From the IMG/VR virus record IMGVR_UViG_3300005534_000001, positions 28,528 through 92,527 of that record: a DNA stretch of 64,000 nt. One strand, written 5' to 3'. Positions 6,700 through 13,487 of this stretch are shown piece by piece. Positions within the stretch are counted from its first letter, which is position 1, and each line of letters opens with the position of its first letter. The notes beneath the pieces were generated by a model. The model did not search any database, had not been told where the DNA came from, and saw only the letters and a list, made by a program, of their open reading frames with translations. Both the position numbers and the translations under genes were made by a program. Origin of the DNA: a virus.

Positions 6700-6863
6700 T
6701 ACTTTATCTCCAGAATTTCAAAGTCAGACCGAAGTGGCAGTTTCCCGCTTAAGCCTCGCACGAAGCAGCGAAGCGCAGCAATCTGCTGTTCGCGGGTCTT
6801 CTGCGCAAGAACTATGTCTAGAGCCTCGCCAAGGATCTTAAGTTCTTGGTTGTCATCAATCAT
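6699..6863 (-). CDS. Small helical hypothetical protein (54 aa)
   Basis: 54 residues, start ATG after GAGG. All-helical pattern (ELKILGEALDIVLAQKTREQ) with no known motif. Overlaps its neighbours on both sides in the operon. Confidence 0.6.
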   Translation of the reverse strand: MIDDNQELKILGEALDIVLAQKTREQQIAALRCFVRGLSGKLPLRSDFEILEIK

Positions 6864-7141
6864 GCTTTTACCTCGCTGAACTCCACATACCCGCACAGGC
6901 CACAGGTACCGGCCAGCGGATCGGGCAGAACTTGGTCACAGCCGAGGCAGCGGATTGCTGATACTGGAGCGGAATGCATTACGCGAATCCTCAAATCTCG
7001 ACTCCAGCCGCGCTGAACTGAGCGCAAAGACCGCAGATACTTTGCGGCATCGCGGCGATTCGAGCCGTAATGTACGGTGATGGGCTGGGCAGTCTTCAGA
7101 ATGCCCGAGTATTGGGTAATCGTGATGTTTGGTTTGTTCAT
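6860..7141 (-). CDS. First gene of leftward operon, zinc-ribbon C-terminus
   Basis: 93 residues. The C-terminal third carries CLGCDQVLPDPLAGTCGLCGY, a Cys4 ribbon, and the N-terminal part is basic and Arg-rich. No ribosome site precedes the ATG. The promoter at 7149-7176 would start transcription at or just before it, so this message may be leaderless. The gene could encode an early regulator, but nothing shows that directly. Confidence 0.65.
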   Translation of the reverse strand: MNKPNITITQYSGILKTAQPITVHYGSNRRDAAKYLRSLRSVQRGWSRDLRIRVMHSAPVSAIRCLGCDQVLPDPLAGTCGLCGYVEFSEVKA

Positions 7142-7148
7142 GTGCTAA

Positions 7149-7176
7149 ACATTAACACATGTGTGCCCATTGTCAA
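7149..7176 (-). promoter_or_regulatory. Leftward early promoter with embedded palindrome
   Basis: TTGACA (7171-7176) and TAATGT (7149-7154) on the minus strand are 16 bases apart. The spacer contains the perfect palindrome ACACATGTGT (7155-7164), a natural operator position. The expected transcription start falls about seven bases after the -10 box, essentially at the start codon at 7141. Confidence 0.65.
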
Positions 7177-7224
7177 CAGTAAATAGTTATGGGTTGATAG
7201 ATTTTGAGGGGGTTGAGGGAGGGG

Positions 7225-7479
7225 ATGGGCGCTGGCCATTGGGATGTCCTCTGCGGGAAGATTGCTGATTTCTACTTCCCGGATCAGAGGCTAGTTGTTG
7301 AAATAGATGGCGGATACCACTATTTCAAGAAAGGCCAACGCGCAAAAGACAGGGGCAGGCAAAGGGTAATAGAGAAAAGCGGACGCCGCGTTATCAGATT
7401 CGACAATAAAGACGTCATTAATTTCCCAGAGCATACAATTGCGGCGATACTGAAAGCTCTTGGGCCAGCCTTTGAGTAG
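7225..7479 (+). CDS. DUF559/Vsr-like endonuclease-fold protein
   Basis: 84 residues from the ATG after a run of GAGGGAGGGG; a TTG seven codons earlier is possible. The core IADFYFPDQRLVVEIDGG, followed by a helix with KGQRAKDRGRQ and VIRFDNKDV, matches the DUF559 group of the PD-(D/E)XK superfamily, with Asp and Glu-x-Asp in metal-binding positions. Typical members have an extra N-terminal helical part of 20-30 residues that is short or missing here. It may nick or repair DNA, or be a homing-type relic. Confidence 0.65.
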   Translation: MGAGHWDVLCGKIADFYFPDQRLVVEIDGGYHYFKKGQRAKDRGRQRVIEKSGRRVIRFDNKDVINFPEHTIAAILKALGPAFE

Positions 7480-7482
7480 TCA

Positions 7483-7515
7483 CTACACACTTCTTAACAA
7501 TGTTATCCGTGGAAC
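7483..7515. repeat. Copy 2 of the repeated parS-like element
   Basis: CTACACACTTC, then TTAACAATGTTA and CCGTGGAAC repeat the order seen at 5127-5170, without the internal duplication. TAACA-A-TGTTA is a perfect small palindrome. The terminal dyad is weaker here (GTTATCCGTGGAAC). It follows the nuclease-like gene and precedes the next rightward promoter. Confidence 0.45.
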
Positions 7516-7562
7516 TAATGTTGCCCTTTTCTCCCAAAATCCACATTTTATTAATTTTGTGC

Positions 7563-7591
7563 TTGACAATGGCAAAGTGGTAACCATAAAG
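7563..7591 (+). promoter_or_regulatory. Possible rightward promoter
   Basis: TTGACA (7563-7568) is followed after 17 bases by ATAAAG (7586-7591), a weak -10 box. It shares TTGACAATGG with the leftward promoter at 7149-7176. Transcription would begin about ten bases before the ATG at 7607. Confidence 0.45.
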
Positions 7592-7606
7592 TGTCACTTG
7601 TTGATC

Positions 7607-7942
7607 ATGGACAATCCTCCTTCGACTGGTAGTGCGGCCTCTGTGGAGAAGCAGGGGCCGCCTGTATATGGAGAATTGCATCCAGTTTTATCGTCGTTCA
7701 CAGTATTTCCCGTAAATTCAAGTTATTCAAGTGCAAAATACCACAACAGAAAGGCAGCAATTCCGATGGTTTACACGTTGTCCGGCGGCTTGCAACAAAG
7801 GGCGACCGACATCCCTGAAATCTGTGTCTCAGCAGCTATGGGAGCGAAACGGGTGTTAATTGCAAGCGGATATGCCAATCACACAACGCGCACGATCCGG
7901 CTGGAGTCTGGGACCTTCCAGCCGGTTGAGATCGCCAAATAA
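7607..7942 (+). CDS. Hypothetical protein
   Basis: 111 residues from an ATG just downstream of the possible promoter; the frame is open further left but that part reads unlike protein and has no start signal. The chain starts with a Ser/Gly/Pro-rich stretch and continues with an alternating hydrophobic pattern. No family recognised. Confidence 0.45.
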   Translation: MDNPPSTGSAASVEKQGPPVYGELHPVLSSFTVFPVNSSYSSAKYHNRKAAIPMVYTLSGGLQQRATDIPEICVSAAMGAKRVLIASGYANHTTRTIRLESGTFQPVEIAK

Positions 7943-8039
7943 TACCGATTAAGCCCAGCTCCACCCAAGTGAGCAGGGAATAAATGCTCGCACACCAAGA
8001 GCCGACATCCGGCGAAATACAAGCATATTATTTTTTAAA

Positions 8040-8555
8040 ATGAATGACTTAGGAACCTGTAAAGCAGGCGGCCCAGGCGGTACTCATCCTAATTACGGGA
8101 AGCCCCATATTGCTGTCGAAGGGAAATTCGAAGGCCGGCCAAGATCCTCATGTCGCGCTTGTGGTCGATGGCTTGGGACTTCGCCGGGGATTGGCGGCCA
8201 GCAAACAACGGTAGCAGTCTACTATCAGGGGCAGGCTCCGGATGGACCGCCAGCAGAGTTCACGACTCGGGAGCGAGCAGAGCAACTCAAGAGTGGGGGT
8301 AGGGCGCAGAGCATCAATCACGGCAAGGCGATACGGATTATGACGGTGCGGCCAAGCATGGCCGGGGTGAGAGAGTCGAGAAAGCTTGGCTGGCAGAAGC
8401 TCCCTAGTGGATGTGTGACCACAATGCAACTCTCAGGTGAGGTTGATACGGTGAAGCGCGGTCGCACGAAGATTTCCAGGGGCCCGGAGTATTGTTCAGC
8501 GCGGGATGTAAACTTCGTGCCAAAATCTCTGGAAAGTGCTACAGTACGGCCATGA
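8040..8555 (+). CDS. Hypothetical basic protein
   Basis: 171 residues. One CRACGRW pair occurs near residue 38 and single Cys residues later; the chain is basic and Gly-rich. There is no clear ribosome site, only an AT-rich run before the ATG. The stop overlaps the next start by ATGA, which supports translation. Function unknown. Confidence 0.5.
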   Translation: MNDLGTCKAGGPGGTHPNYGKPHIAVEGKFEGRPRSSCRACGRWLGTSPGIGGQQTTVAVYYQGQAPDGPPAEFTTRERAEQLKSGGRAQSINHGKAIRIMTVRPSMAGVRESRKLGWQKLPSGCVTTMQLSGEVDTVKRGRTKISRGPEYCSARDVNFVPKSLESATVRP

Positions 8556-8707
8556 CAGACGCAGAAAAGTTCGTCCGCGAAAGACTCCCCGAGGCTGAAT
8601 GTTGCGGCCCAATGCGAAACGGAAGGCCGCATCCCGAAGGTGGATACATGTTATTTGCTATGCGATCTTGCAGTGGGCCATTCAGTAGCGGAGACTGCCA
8701 AGCCTGA
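8552..8707 (+). CDS. Small hypothetical protein (51 aa)
   Basis: 51 residues, opened by ATGA overlap. It has four Cys (ECCGPMRNG and later single Cys) in a Gly- and Pro-rich chain. No known motif. Confidence 0.45.
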   Translation: MTDAEKFVRERLPEAECCGPMRNGRPHPEGGYMLFAMRSCSGPFSSGDCQA

Positions 8708-8723
8708 GACCGTCAAGCCTTCC

Positions 8724-9083
8724 ATGAAGATGCAGGATATTCACAAGCCATGCCCGTATTGCGGGAAGCCGTTCGAGGACGGTAGTTTCCGCAGCGCTGG
8801 CAATGCTCTGGAAAATCACATCCGCAATAAGCATTCACAGGTAATCGACAAACCCCGTATCCGTGAAAGCCGAGCACAGGCCATTCCAAGAGTCCCAGGA
8901 TATCGGCGCGGGGTCGGAGTACTTACGCTCACAGAGAAACAGGAAGAGATGCGCCAAAGGATGGAAGTAGCGCGAAAGGCTGCTTACATCAGAGGCGCAC
9001 GAAGCAAGTTTACCGGCCAATCTTCGCGGCCCGTGCCAATCACTCACAACTCAATCGCGGCGTCTTGCGATTTTGGCCGGTAA
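8724..9083 (+). CDS. C2H2 zinc-finger protein
   Basis: 119 residues. A C2H2 finger starts near residue 9: CPYCGKPF, a 12-residue loop with a hydrophobic helix, then HIRNKH. The C-terminal half is basic and helical (EKQEEMRQRMEVARKAAYIRG). Single C2H2 fingers with basic tails usually bind DNA, so a regulator of the rightward genes is possible. The ATG is uncertain by two codons; upstream extension overlaps the previous gene. Confidence 0.6.
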   Translation: MKMQDIHKPCPYCGKPFEDGSFRSAGNALENHIRNKHSQVIDKPRIRESRAQAIPRVPGYRRGVGVLTLTEKQEEMRQRMEVARKAAYIRGARSKFTGQSSRPVPITHNSIAASCDFGR

Positions 9084-9220
9084 TGGACAACCTTCGCACT
9101 CCGGAAGTAGTAGCGAAAGAACTTGAGCAACTTGCCGCCGATCTGCGCTCTGGAAAAGTTGAGCGATACCAAGCGCCAAAGTTGATTTCCAAGCTTGCGA
9201 ATCGAGTTGAGAGAGCATGA
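9083..9220 (+). CDS. Small helical protein (45 aa)
   Basis: 45 residues, opened by a TAATG overlap and closed by an ATGA overlap. Fully helical charged sequence (KELEQLAADLRSGKVER) resembling small phage helical proteins. No function. Confidence 0.55.
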   Translation: MDNLRTPEVVAKELEQLAADLRSGKVERYQAPKLISKLANRVERA

Positions 9221-9360
9221 AGCGTGATATCTACGGAAACCCTCGGATGTCTCCCGATGAGTGGATTGCTACTCGTATCGGCTGGGGCTGGGGAGTCGTG
9301 GTTGTCATGGGATTCGTGGCCTTTATCGTTGGCTTATGGGAAACTGCTAAACACTTTTAG
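9217..9360 (+). CDS. Small single-pass membrane protein (47 aa)
   Basis: 47 residues with one hydrophobic segment near residues 21-41 (GWGWGVVVVMGFVAFIVGLW) flanked by charged ends. It is coupled to the preceding gene by ATGA. It could be an accessory membrane protein or holin-like, but one segment is not diagnostic. Confidence 0.55.
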   Translation: MKRDIYGNPRMSPDEWIATRIGWGWGVVVVMGFVAFIVGLWETAKHF

Positions 9361-9367
9361 AATCAGA

Positions 9368-9739
9368 ATGCTTCTGGTCAAGACAGAAATCAAGCCAAGC
9401 TCAATTCACGGCATTGGTCTTTTCGCGGGCGAGGATATTGCAGCAGGGACGCTGGTGTGGGAATTCCGTGAGCCATTTGACCGGCACATGCCTGAGTCTG
9501 AATTTTATGCCCTCCCTCAGATAGCGCAAGAGCACGTTCGGCAAAGATCGATGCACAGCAAAGATGGCTGGTATCTGTTCACTGGCGACAACGACCGATT
9601 CATCAATCATTCTGAGTTTGCCAATCTCATTACCAACGAAGAAATAAGCCAAAGCCATGCAGCGAGAAATATCGCGCGAGGCGAAGAACTTACCGAAGAT
9701 TATCGGCTCTACAATGAGCCCGAAGGATTAAGTTTATGA
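9368..9739 (+). CDS. SET-domain protein, putative lysine methyltransferase
   Basis: 123 residues. The three SET hallmarks are in order: HGIGLFAGEDIAAG (about residues 14-27), RFINHS (77-82, matching the NHS part of the SAM-site NHSCxPN motif but lacking Cys and Pro-Asn), and RGEELTEDY (104-112) with the catalytic-type Tyr. Members bind S-adenosylmethionine and methylate lysines. Length fits a bare SET core without pre- or post-SET zinc parts. The ATG at 9368 is chosen because the preceding membrane-protein gene ends at 9360. It is coupled to the lipoprotein gene by ATGA. Confidence 0.8.
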   Translation: MLLVKTEIKPSSIHGIGLFAGEDIAAGTLVWEFREPFDRHMPESEFYALPQIAQEHVRQRSMHSKDGWYLFTGDNDRFINHSEFANLITNEEISQSHAARNIARGEELTEDYRLYNEPEGLSL

Positions 9740-10236
9740 GAAAAAACAGATTCACCAATTTCAAGGCATGGCTGGTTCTGACGCTGGTCATCGTTGCAAT
9801 CTCAGGCTGCATCAAGCGGCAAGGTACCGGCAAGCCAGTTACGCCATTCGAGCAGGTGATGGTCTGGAATGATGCTCTGGCGCAGACCAATAACAGCGTG
9901 GCCAAAGGGATCATAGCGGTAAGCTCTGGTACCTCTCCGCTGGTTATGCCGGACAAAGCAGCCGTGATTCTTCTCCAGCAGCGTAATATTGCAACAGCCG
10001 ACCAGCAATTGACGATCATTTTCAAGACAGGGCAGGCCGGCGCAACACTTCAGGCAGCGCAGATCCAGGCGTTACTCAGTCAGATCAAGGCGGCCTCACT
10101 GGTACTCGTTGATTCCGGAGCCATCGGCGTAAAGAATCCGGCGAGTAAGCAGACGTTCGATGCTGATATCCAAGCCATCGGAGATTTAATTACCAATATC
10201 ACGAGCGGGTTGAAGTCGGCGGGGGTGATTCAATGA
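9736..10236 (+). CDS. Putative lipoprotein
   Basis: 166 residues. The N-terminus has a basic start, a hydrophobic stretch and the lipobox ISGC, with Cys at about residue 25, so a lipid-anchored envelope protein is expected. The rest is helical and rich in Ala, Gln and Ile, with no known domain. It may modify the host envelope, for example against superinfection, or act in lysis. Coupled to the SET gene upstream and to the next gene by ATGA. Confidence 0.7.
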   Translation: MRKNRFTNFKAWLVLTLVIVAISGCIKRQGTGKPVTPFEQVMVWNDALAQTNNSVAKGIIAVSSGTSPLVMPDKAAVILLQQRNIATADQQLTIIFKTGQAGATLQAAQIQALLSQIKAASLVLVDSGAIGVKNPASKQTFDADIQAIGDLITNITSGLKSAGVIQ

Positions 10237-10631
10237 ACCTACAAGACACCAAAGATTATCAGGACTACTGGCGTGGGAAAGTAGGAAGGCCAGTTCAGCG
10301 GATCTGTAACCTTGGGTTCCAATGGTTGCCGTCTAACTATGATCCTCTGACAACCATTGACGCGGAAAAGTGGGCAGCACATTTCCTCCAAGTCCTCCGC
10401 GAAAATCCCGAAATCATCATTGACCACGATTTCATGCTTACATGGTTCTCCAATGCCATCATGCGTGGATACGATGAGCGGTGCTGGCAATCGCTTCAGT
10501 ACAAGCGCAGTATTCGCCGTGCTCTGTTCTCGCGCTGGAACTGGCGTCACTATGCCATCGCCGATTGGCTCTCGCCCAAACTCCGTGGCCCTGAATGGCG
10601 CAAACATCTTGGATTGGAAGGTGCAAAGTGA
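10233..10631 (+). CDS. Hypothetical aromatic-rich protein
   Basis: 132 residues, coupled by ATGA. Unusually rich in Trp and Arg, with helical segments such as DHDFMLTWFSNAIMRG, and no predicted membrane span. I do not recognise it. Confidence 0.65.
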   Translation: MNLQDTKDYQDYWRGKVGRPVQRICNLGFQWLPSNYDPLTTIDAEKWAAHFLQVLRENPEIIIDHDFMLTWFSNAIMRGYDERCWQSLQYKRSIRRALFSRWNWRHYAIADWLSPKLRGPEWRKHLGLEGAK

Positions 10632-10846
10632 ACGTAGCTCTTATTCTCCAGATCGGACAACTTGTTGCCACTCTTGGCCCTATTGCGCTGGACATGGCGC
10701 TGAAGATCCAGGCTTTACTTGCTCCATTGGGGCCGGATATCGCCGTCAACATTAAAGCATTGGGTGATGATGCAATCGCCGCAGACGCCGATACCGTGGC
10801 CGCCGTGAATGCTTTCTTGGCAGCGCATAACCTGCCGGCGATTTAA
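10628..10846 (+). CDS. Small hydrophobic helical protein
   Basis: 72 residues from GTG in a GTGA overlap. Rich in Ala, Leu and Ile with acidic residues between, so it is an amphipathic helical bundle or a membrane-associated protein. No family recognised. Confidence 0.6.
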   Translation: MNVALILQIGQLVATLGPIALDMALKIQALLAPLGPDIAVNIKALGDDAIAADADTVAAVNAFLAAHNLPAI

Positions 10847-11053
10847 ACAAACCTGCTCCCGTTGGCAGTGCAAGGTGCAAGGTAAGCAACGGGTGGCTGG
10901 ACGACTCTTGCAATTAGAGTTGCATCCCGCGTGGCTCTCACTGGCCACGTAAAAGAATCGTGCAGTGAGTGGGGGGATGAGCGGCTCGAAAATTGGGCTA
11001 CTGACACCTAGGCAAGGGCGGCTGCCGAATAACATGGCCGCCCGTCAATTTCA
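10847..11053. other. 207-base gap with a GC-rich stem-loop and no clear gene
   Basis: No frame with a good start crosses this gap. One plus-strand frame reads protein-like toward its end (ESCSEWGDERLENWATDT, ending at a TAG near 11012) but it has only a GTG or no start. Near the right end GGGCGGC and GCCGCCC form a strong stem around a loop of about 14 bases, just before the next gene. It may be a processed leader or a short peptide gene. Confidence 0.35.
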
Positions 11054-11755
11054 ATGACCAAACTCAGGTCAGTAATCTCAATCGTTCTCAGTCTCTCAGC
11101 CATCTTCGCTCTGTGCTCTGTGGGCTATTTCTTCATCCATTTAAGCCGAACAGCAGACGCACTGGCAAATACTCCAGAGAGCGCAAATAGGACGCTTGAA
11201 TCCATTTCGGCGACATCGGCCAAGCTCTATGATACGACAACCCAATTAAACGATACGATTGCTCTTGCGAATAAACGACTCTTCGCGGATGGCGGCCTAA
11301 TCCAAGCAACTCAGAAATCCATCGTGGCCTACAAATCAGTTGCCGTGGAAGCGGCGATAGGCGAGAAAAAGTATTGGAATGAACTGGAAACCGGAACGAC
11401 TGAGGTTCTGGGCAACGCGAATAAGGCGCTCCAAGGATTGACCACGGCAGAAGTTGGAGTAACGGCAGACTTCCACGAAAGCACGGCTCATCTGAATGCA
11501 GCAGTTGACCGAATCGGCCCAATGGTAGACCAGGGCGGGAAAACGCTCAGAACGGCACAAGGCGCAATTGAAGCCATAGACGTACCAGCGGTAAACGAAA
11601 GCCTCAGAAACGCAAGCCTAGCAACGGGGAATGTGGCTGTAGCAACTGGCGACATCAAAGACGCGGTACATCGGTGGACGAGGCCGGCATCGGTGCTGAA
11701 GTCGCTGGCCATTAATCTGTTGGGATTGGCGGGTAGCGCGAGGGCGTTCTTTTGA
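11054..11755 (+). CDS. Membrane-anchored coiled-coil protein
   Basis: 233 residues. One N-terminal membrane segment (about residues 7-30) is followed by a long Ala/Thr/Asn-rich helical region with heptad-like spacing and few charged breaks. The overall look is similar to the periplasmic coiled-coil parts of MlaD or MCE-like proteins, though no MCE domain is seen. A role spanning the envelope, such as a spanin-like activity, is possible. Confidence 0.6.
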   Translation: MTKLRSVISIVLSLSAIFALCSVGYFFIHLSRTADALANTPESANRTLESISATSAKLYDTTTQLNDTIALANKRLFADGGLIQATQKSIVAYKSVAVEAAIGEKKYWNELETGTTEVLGNANKALQGLTTAEVGVTADFHESTAHLNAAVDRIGPMVDQGGKTLRTAQGAIEAIDVPAVNESLRNASLATGNVAVATGDIKDAVHRWTRPASVLKSLAINLLGLAGSARAFF

Positions 11756-12135
11756 GCGACGAACCGCGCAAGAAAGCCTCTTATGTGGGAGCGCCAGCAG
11801 TGTTCGCTCTTGAGCAAGCCTGCAAAGACATCAACGATGCTTTCGGCGGGTACCGTTGCTATTTGGTTGGATCGGCGCTTGAACGTGGGGATTGGCGGGA
11901 TGTAGATGTCCGCTACATTATGGAAGACGAAGAGTTCTCCGTGCTCTTTCCGAATGCTGGCCAGCAGTGGGAACAAGATCCGCGCTGGCTATTGCTCACG
12001 GTTTCTATTTCGGAAAGGCTTTCCAGAATAACTGGGCTGCCGATTGATTTTCAGATTCAGCCGCAAACTCACGCCAATGAAAGGCATACAGGAATGCGTT
12101 CTGCAATCGGATTGAGAATATACAAACCAGAATGA
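11752..12135 (+). CDS. Nucleotidyltransferase-fold-like protein
   Basis: 127 residues from TTG in a TTGA overlap. CYLVGSALERGDWRDVDVRYI has the GS and D-x-D spacing of the DNA polymerase-beta-like nucleotidyltransferase fold, in which the two Asp bind metal. The later part (LPIDFQIQP) would supply the third acidic residue. Minimal nucleotidyltransferases occur in phages and in toxin-antitoxin pairs. No obvious partner gene lies beside it. Confidence 0.65.
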   Translation: MSDEPRKKASYVGAPAVFALEQACKDINDAFGGYRCYLVGSALERGDWRDVDVRYIMEDEEFSVLFPNAGQQWEQDPRWLLLTVSISERLSRITGLPIDFQIQPQTHANERHTGMRSAIGLRIYKPE

Positions 12136-12193
12136 AAATCTCCGACTTGCTAAATTCCACAGACAACAGAAAAGGTTCACGCTTACTAAGTCT

Positions 12194-12253
12194 TCTCGGT
12201 AGATTCTGGGGGAGATACCGAGATTGAGGGGCTGGAGACGGCCCCTCGCTTTT
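12194..12253 (+). terminator. Two tandem stem-loops, the second a terminator
   Basis: TCTCGGTA (12194-12201) pairs with TACCGAGA (12216-12223). Immediately after, GAGGGGC (12226-12232) pairs with GCCCCTC (12241-12247), followed by GCTTTT. The second has the form of a Rho-independent terminator and would end the transcript that covers the accessory genes to its left. The first could be an antiterminator or part of a small RNA. Confidence 0.65.
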
Positions 12254-12275
12254 ATTCCCCGGCATCACACTCTTT

Positions 12276-12584
12276 ATGACCACTCAACAACTTTTCATAC
12301 CGCGTGGCGTATTTGCCACCAAGATCATCATACTGGCGTTCGCAATTCCACTCGCTGCCATACTCGCTATCCTGGCAATAATACAAACAGGGAGTGTAAA
12401 CGTGGACCCAGATACTATCGCAACACTGTGGAAGGCATTCTTTGGGCTCAGCGGAGCCGCTAACCTGTTCTGTGTTTACAAGTTAGCCGTGATCAGCTAT
12501 CAACATAAACTCATGTGGACCGACTTCGAACGGCGTAAGCGATTGAACGGTGGCCACAGTCAACACTCCAGCGATGGGGAATAA
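12276..12584 (+). CDS. Two-pass membrane protein, holin candidate
   Basis: 102 residues. Two hydrophobic segments, about residues 15-40 and 52-74, with a short linker and a basic His/Arg-rich C-terminus. That topology and length fit class II holins, but similar proteins with other roles exist. No strong ribosome site; it follows a terminator directly. Confidence 0.55.
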   Translation: MTTQQLFIPRGVFATKIIILAFAIPLAAILAILAIIQTGSVNVDPDTIATLWKAFFGLSGAANLFCVYKLAVISYQHKLMWTDFERRKRLNGGHSQHSSDGE

Positions 12585-12670
12585 AATTTACGAAAACAGA
12601 AAAATGGTGAAGGTGTTGATGACAGACTTAAGAAACAGCGATAAAGTCTCCCATAGAGGAGATTTTTTAT

Positions 12671-12796
12671 ATGAAAAAGCTGTTCTTCATAGTGGCATCA
12701 TGCGTTTTACTCTTTGCTCTCATTCGTCCAGCGTCCGTTCCGGTGGATGGTCCCTGGCCGCCTCCGCAGTGCTTCCCGCCACAGGTCTGCAACTGA
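12671..12796 (+). CDS. Small exported Pro-rich protein (41 aa)
   Basis: 41 residues after a good AGAGGAGA site. A hydrophobic N-terminus (MKKLFFIVASCVLLFAL) acts as signal or anchor, followed by a Pro-rich tail with two Cys (PWPPPQCFPPQVC). Small Pro-rich exported proteins include outer spanin subunits of the Rz1 type, and Cys at residue 11 might be lipidated, but the signal is short for that. Confidence 0.5.
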   Translation: MKKLFFIVASCVLLFALIRPASVPVDGPWPPPQCFPPQVCN

Positions 12797-12815
12797 CCGA
12801 CTCAGGAGGTTGGGC

Positions 12816-13484
12816 ATGAATCTCAACCTCCTGAATTATTTTGTCGGGATCTTAGGAACCGTACTGTACATTGCCGTTTTGGTTCGCGTCATCACCAGCA
12901 AGTTTGCTCCTCATTTGTCAATGTTCCGCGTTTATTTGGCCTACTGGTCGCTTGCTTCAATCAGCATGGCATTCGCGACTTTATGGCCTACCGCGTACCC
13001 GCAAATATATTCTGTTCTCGCGGCGCAAATTGGCTCTGTTGGGCAGGGCATTATGGCCTTGGCTCTAATCAATATCACTCTGGCAAAAGTCAAAGACAAT
13101 TTATTTCCGATTGCGTTCTTTGTGATTACAGCCGCGCTGCTGTTCGTTGTCTTCTTGGATGGAACTCCGAACACGGTTTCCTCTTTGCTGAGGCTGGGCT
13201 GGCGCTGGGATGCGGTTGCTGGGTTATTACTGGCTTTCACGTTGATGCGTTCTCAGGTGTGGCGCTGGGAATACTCCTATTCGGTAATCGCCTATTATCT
13301 CTTGGCGCAAATCACTCTTCACATCGGCGCAGTCTACCTCCAGAGCATCTGGAATGACACCCACTTCGGGATCGTGGCGCTTGCTCATCAATTGTCATGC
13401 GTTGGGCCGCTGTGGTGGATGACTCGGAAAGTTTTCAGGATGACAAGGCCAGCAGAATCCAAATCGTATGGAGTTGGTGCTTAA
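12816..13484 (+). CDS. Polytopic membrane protein
   Basis: 222 residues, start ATG six bases after AGGAGG. About seven hydrophobic segments spread over the whole chain, with short loops and a basic C-terminal tail (MTRKVFRMTRPAES). No transporter signature seen. A seven-span protein next to a PAS protein suggests a membrane sensing or signalling role, which is inference only. Confidence 0.6.
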   Translation: MNLNLLNYFVGILGTVLYIAVLVRVITSKFAPHLSMFRVYLAYWSLASISMAFATLWPTAYPQIYSVLAAQIGSVGQGIMALALINITLAKVKDNLFPIAFFVITAALLFVVFLDGTPNTVSSLLRLGWRWDAVAGLLLAFTLMRSQVWRWEYSYSVIAYYLLAQITLHIGAVYLQSIWNDTHFGIVALAHQLSCVGPLWWMTRKVFRMTRPAESKSYGVGA

Positions 13485-13487
13485 TTT

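Noticed and set aside
6553-6879. 108-codon plus-strand frame
   Set aside because: No ribosome site, and the minus strand over the same bases carries a Cys4 ribbon gene with coupled start and another coupled gene.
12550-12819. 89-codon plus-strand frame
   Set aside because: Overlaps in another frame the small exported Pro-rich gene, which has a good ribosome site and a signal-like start.
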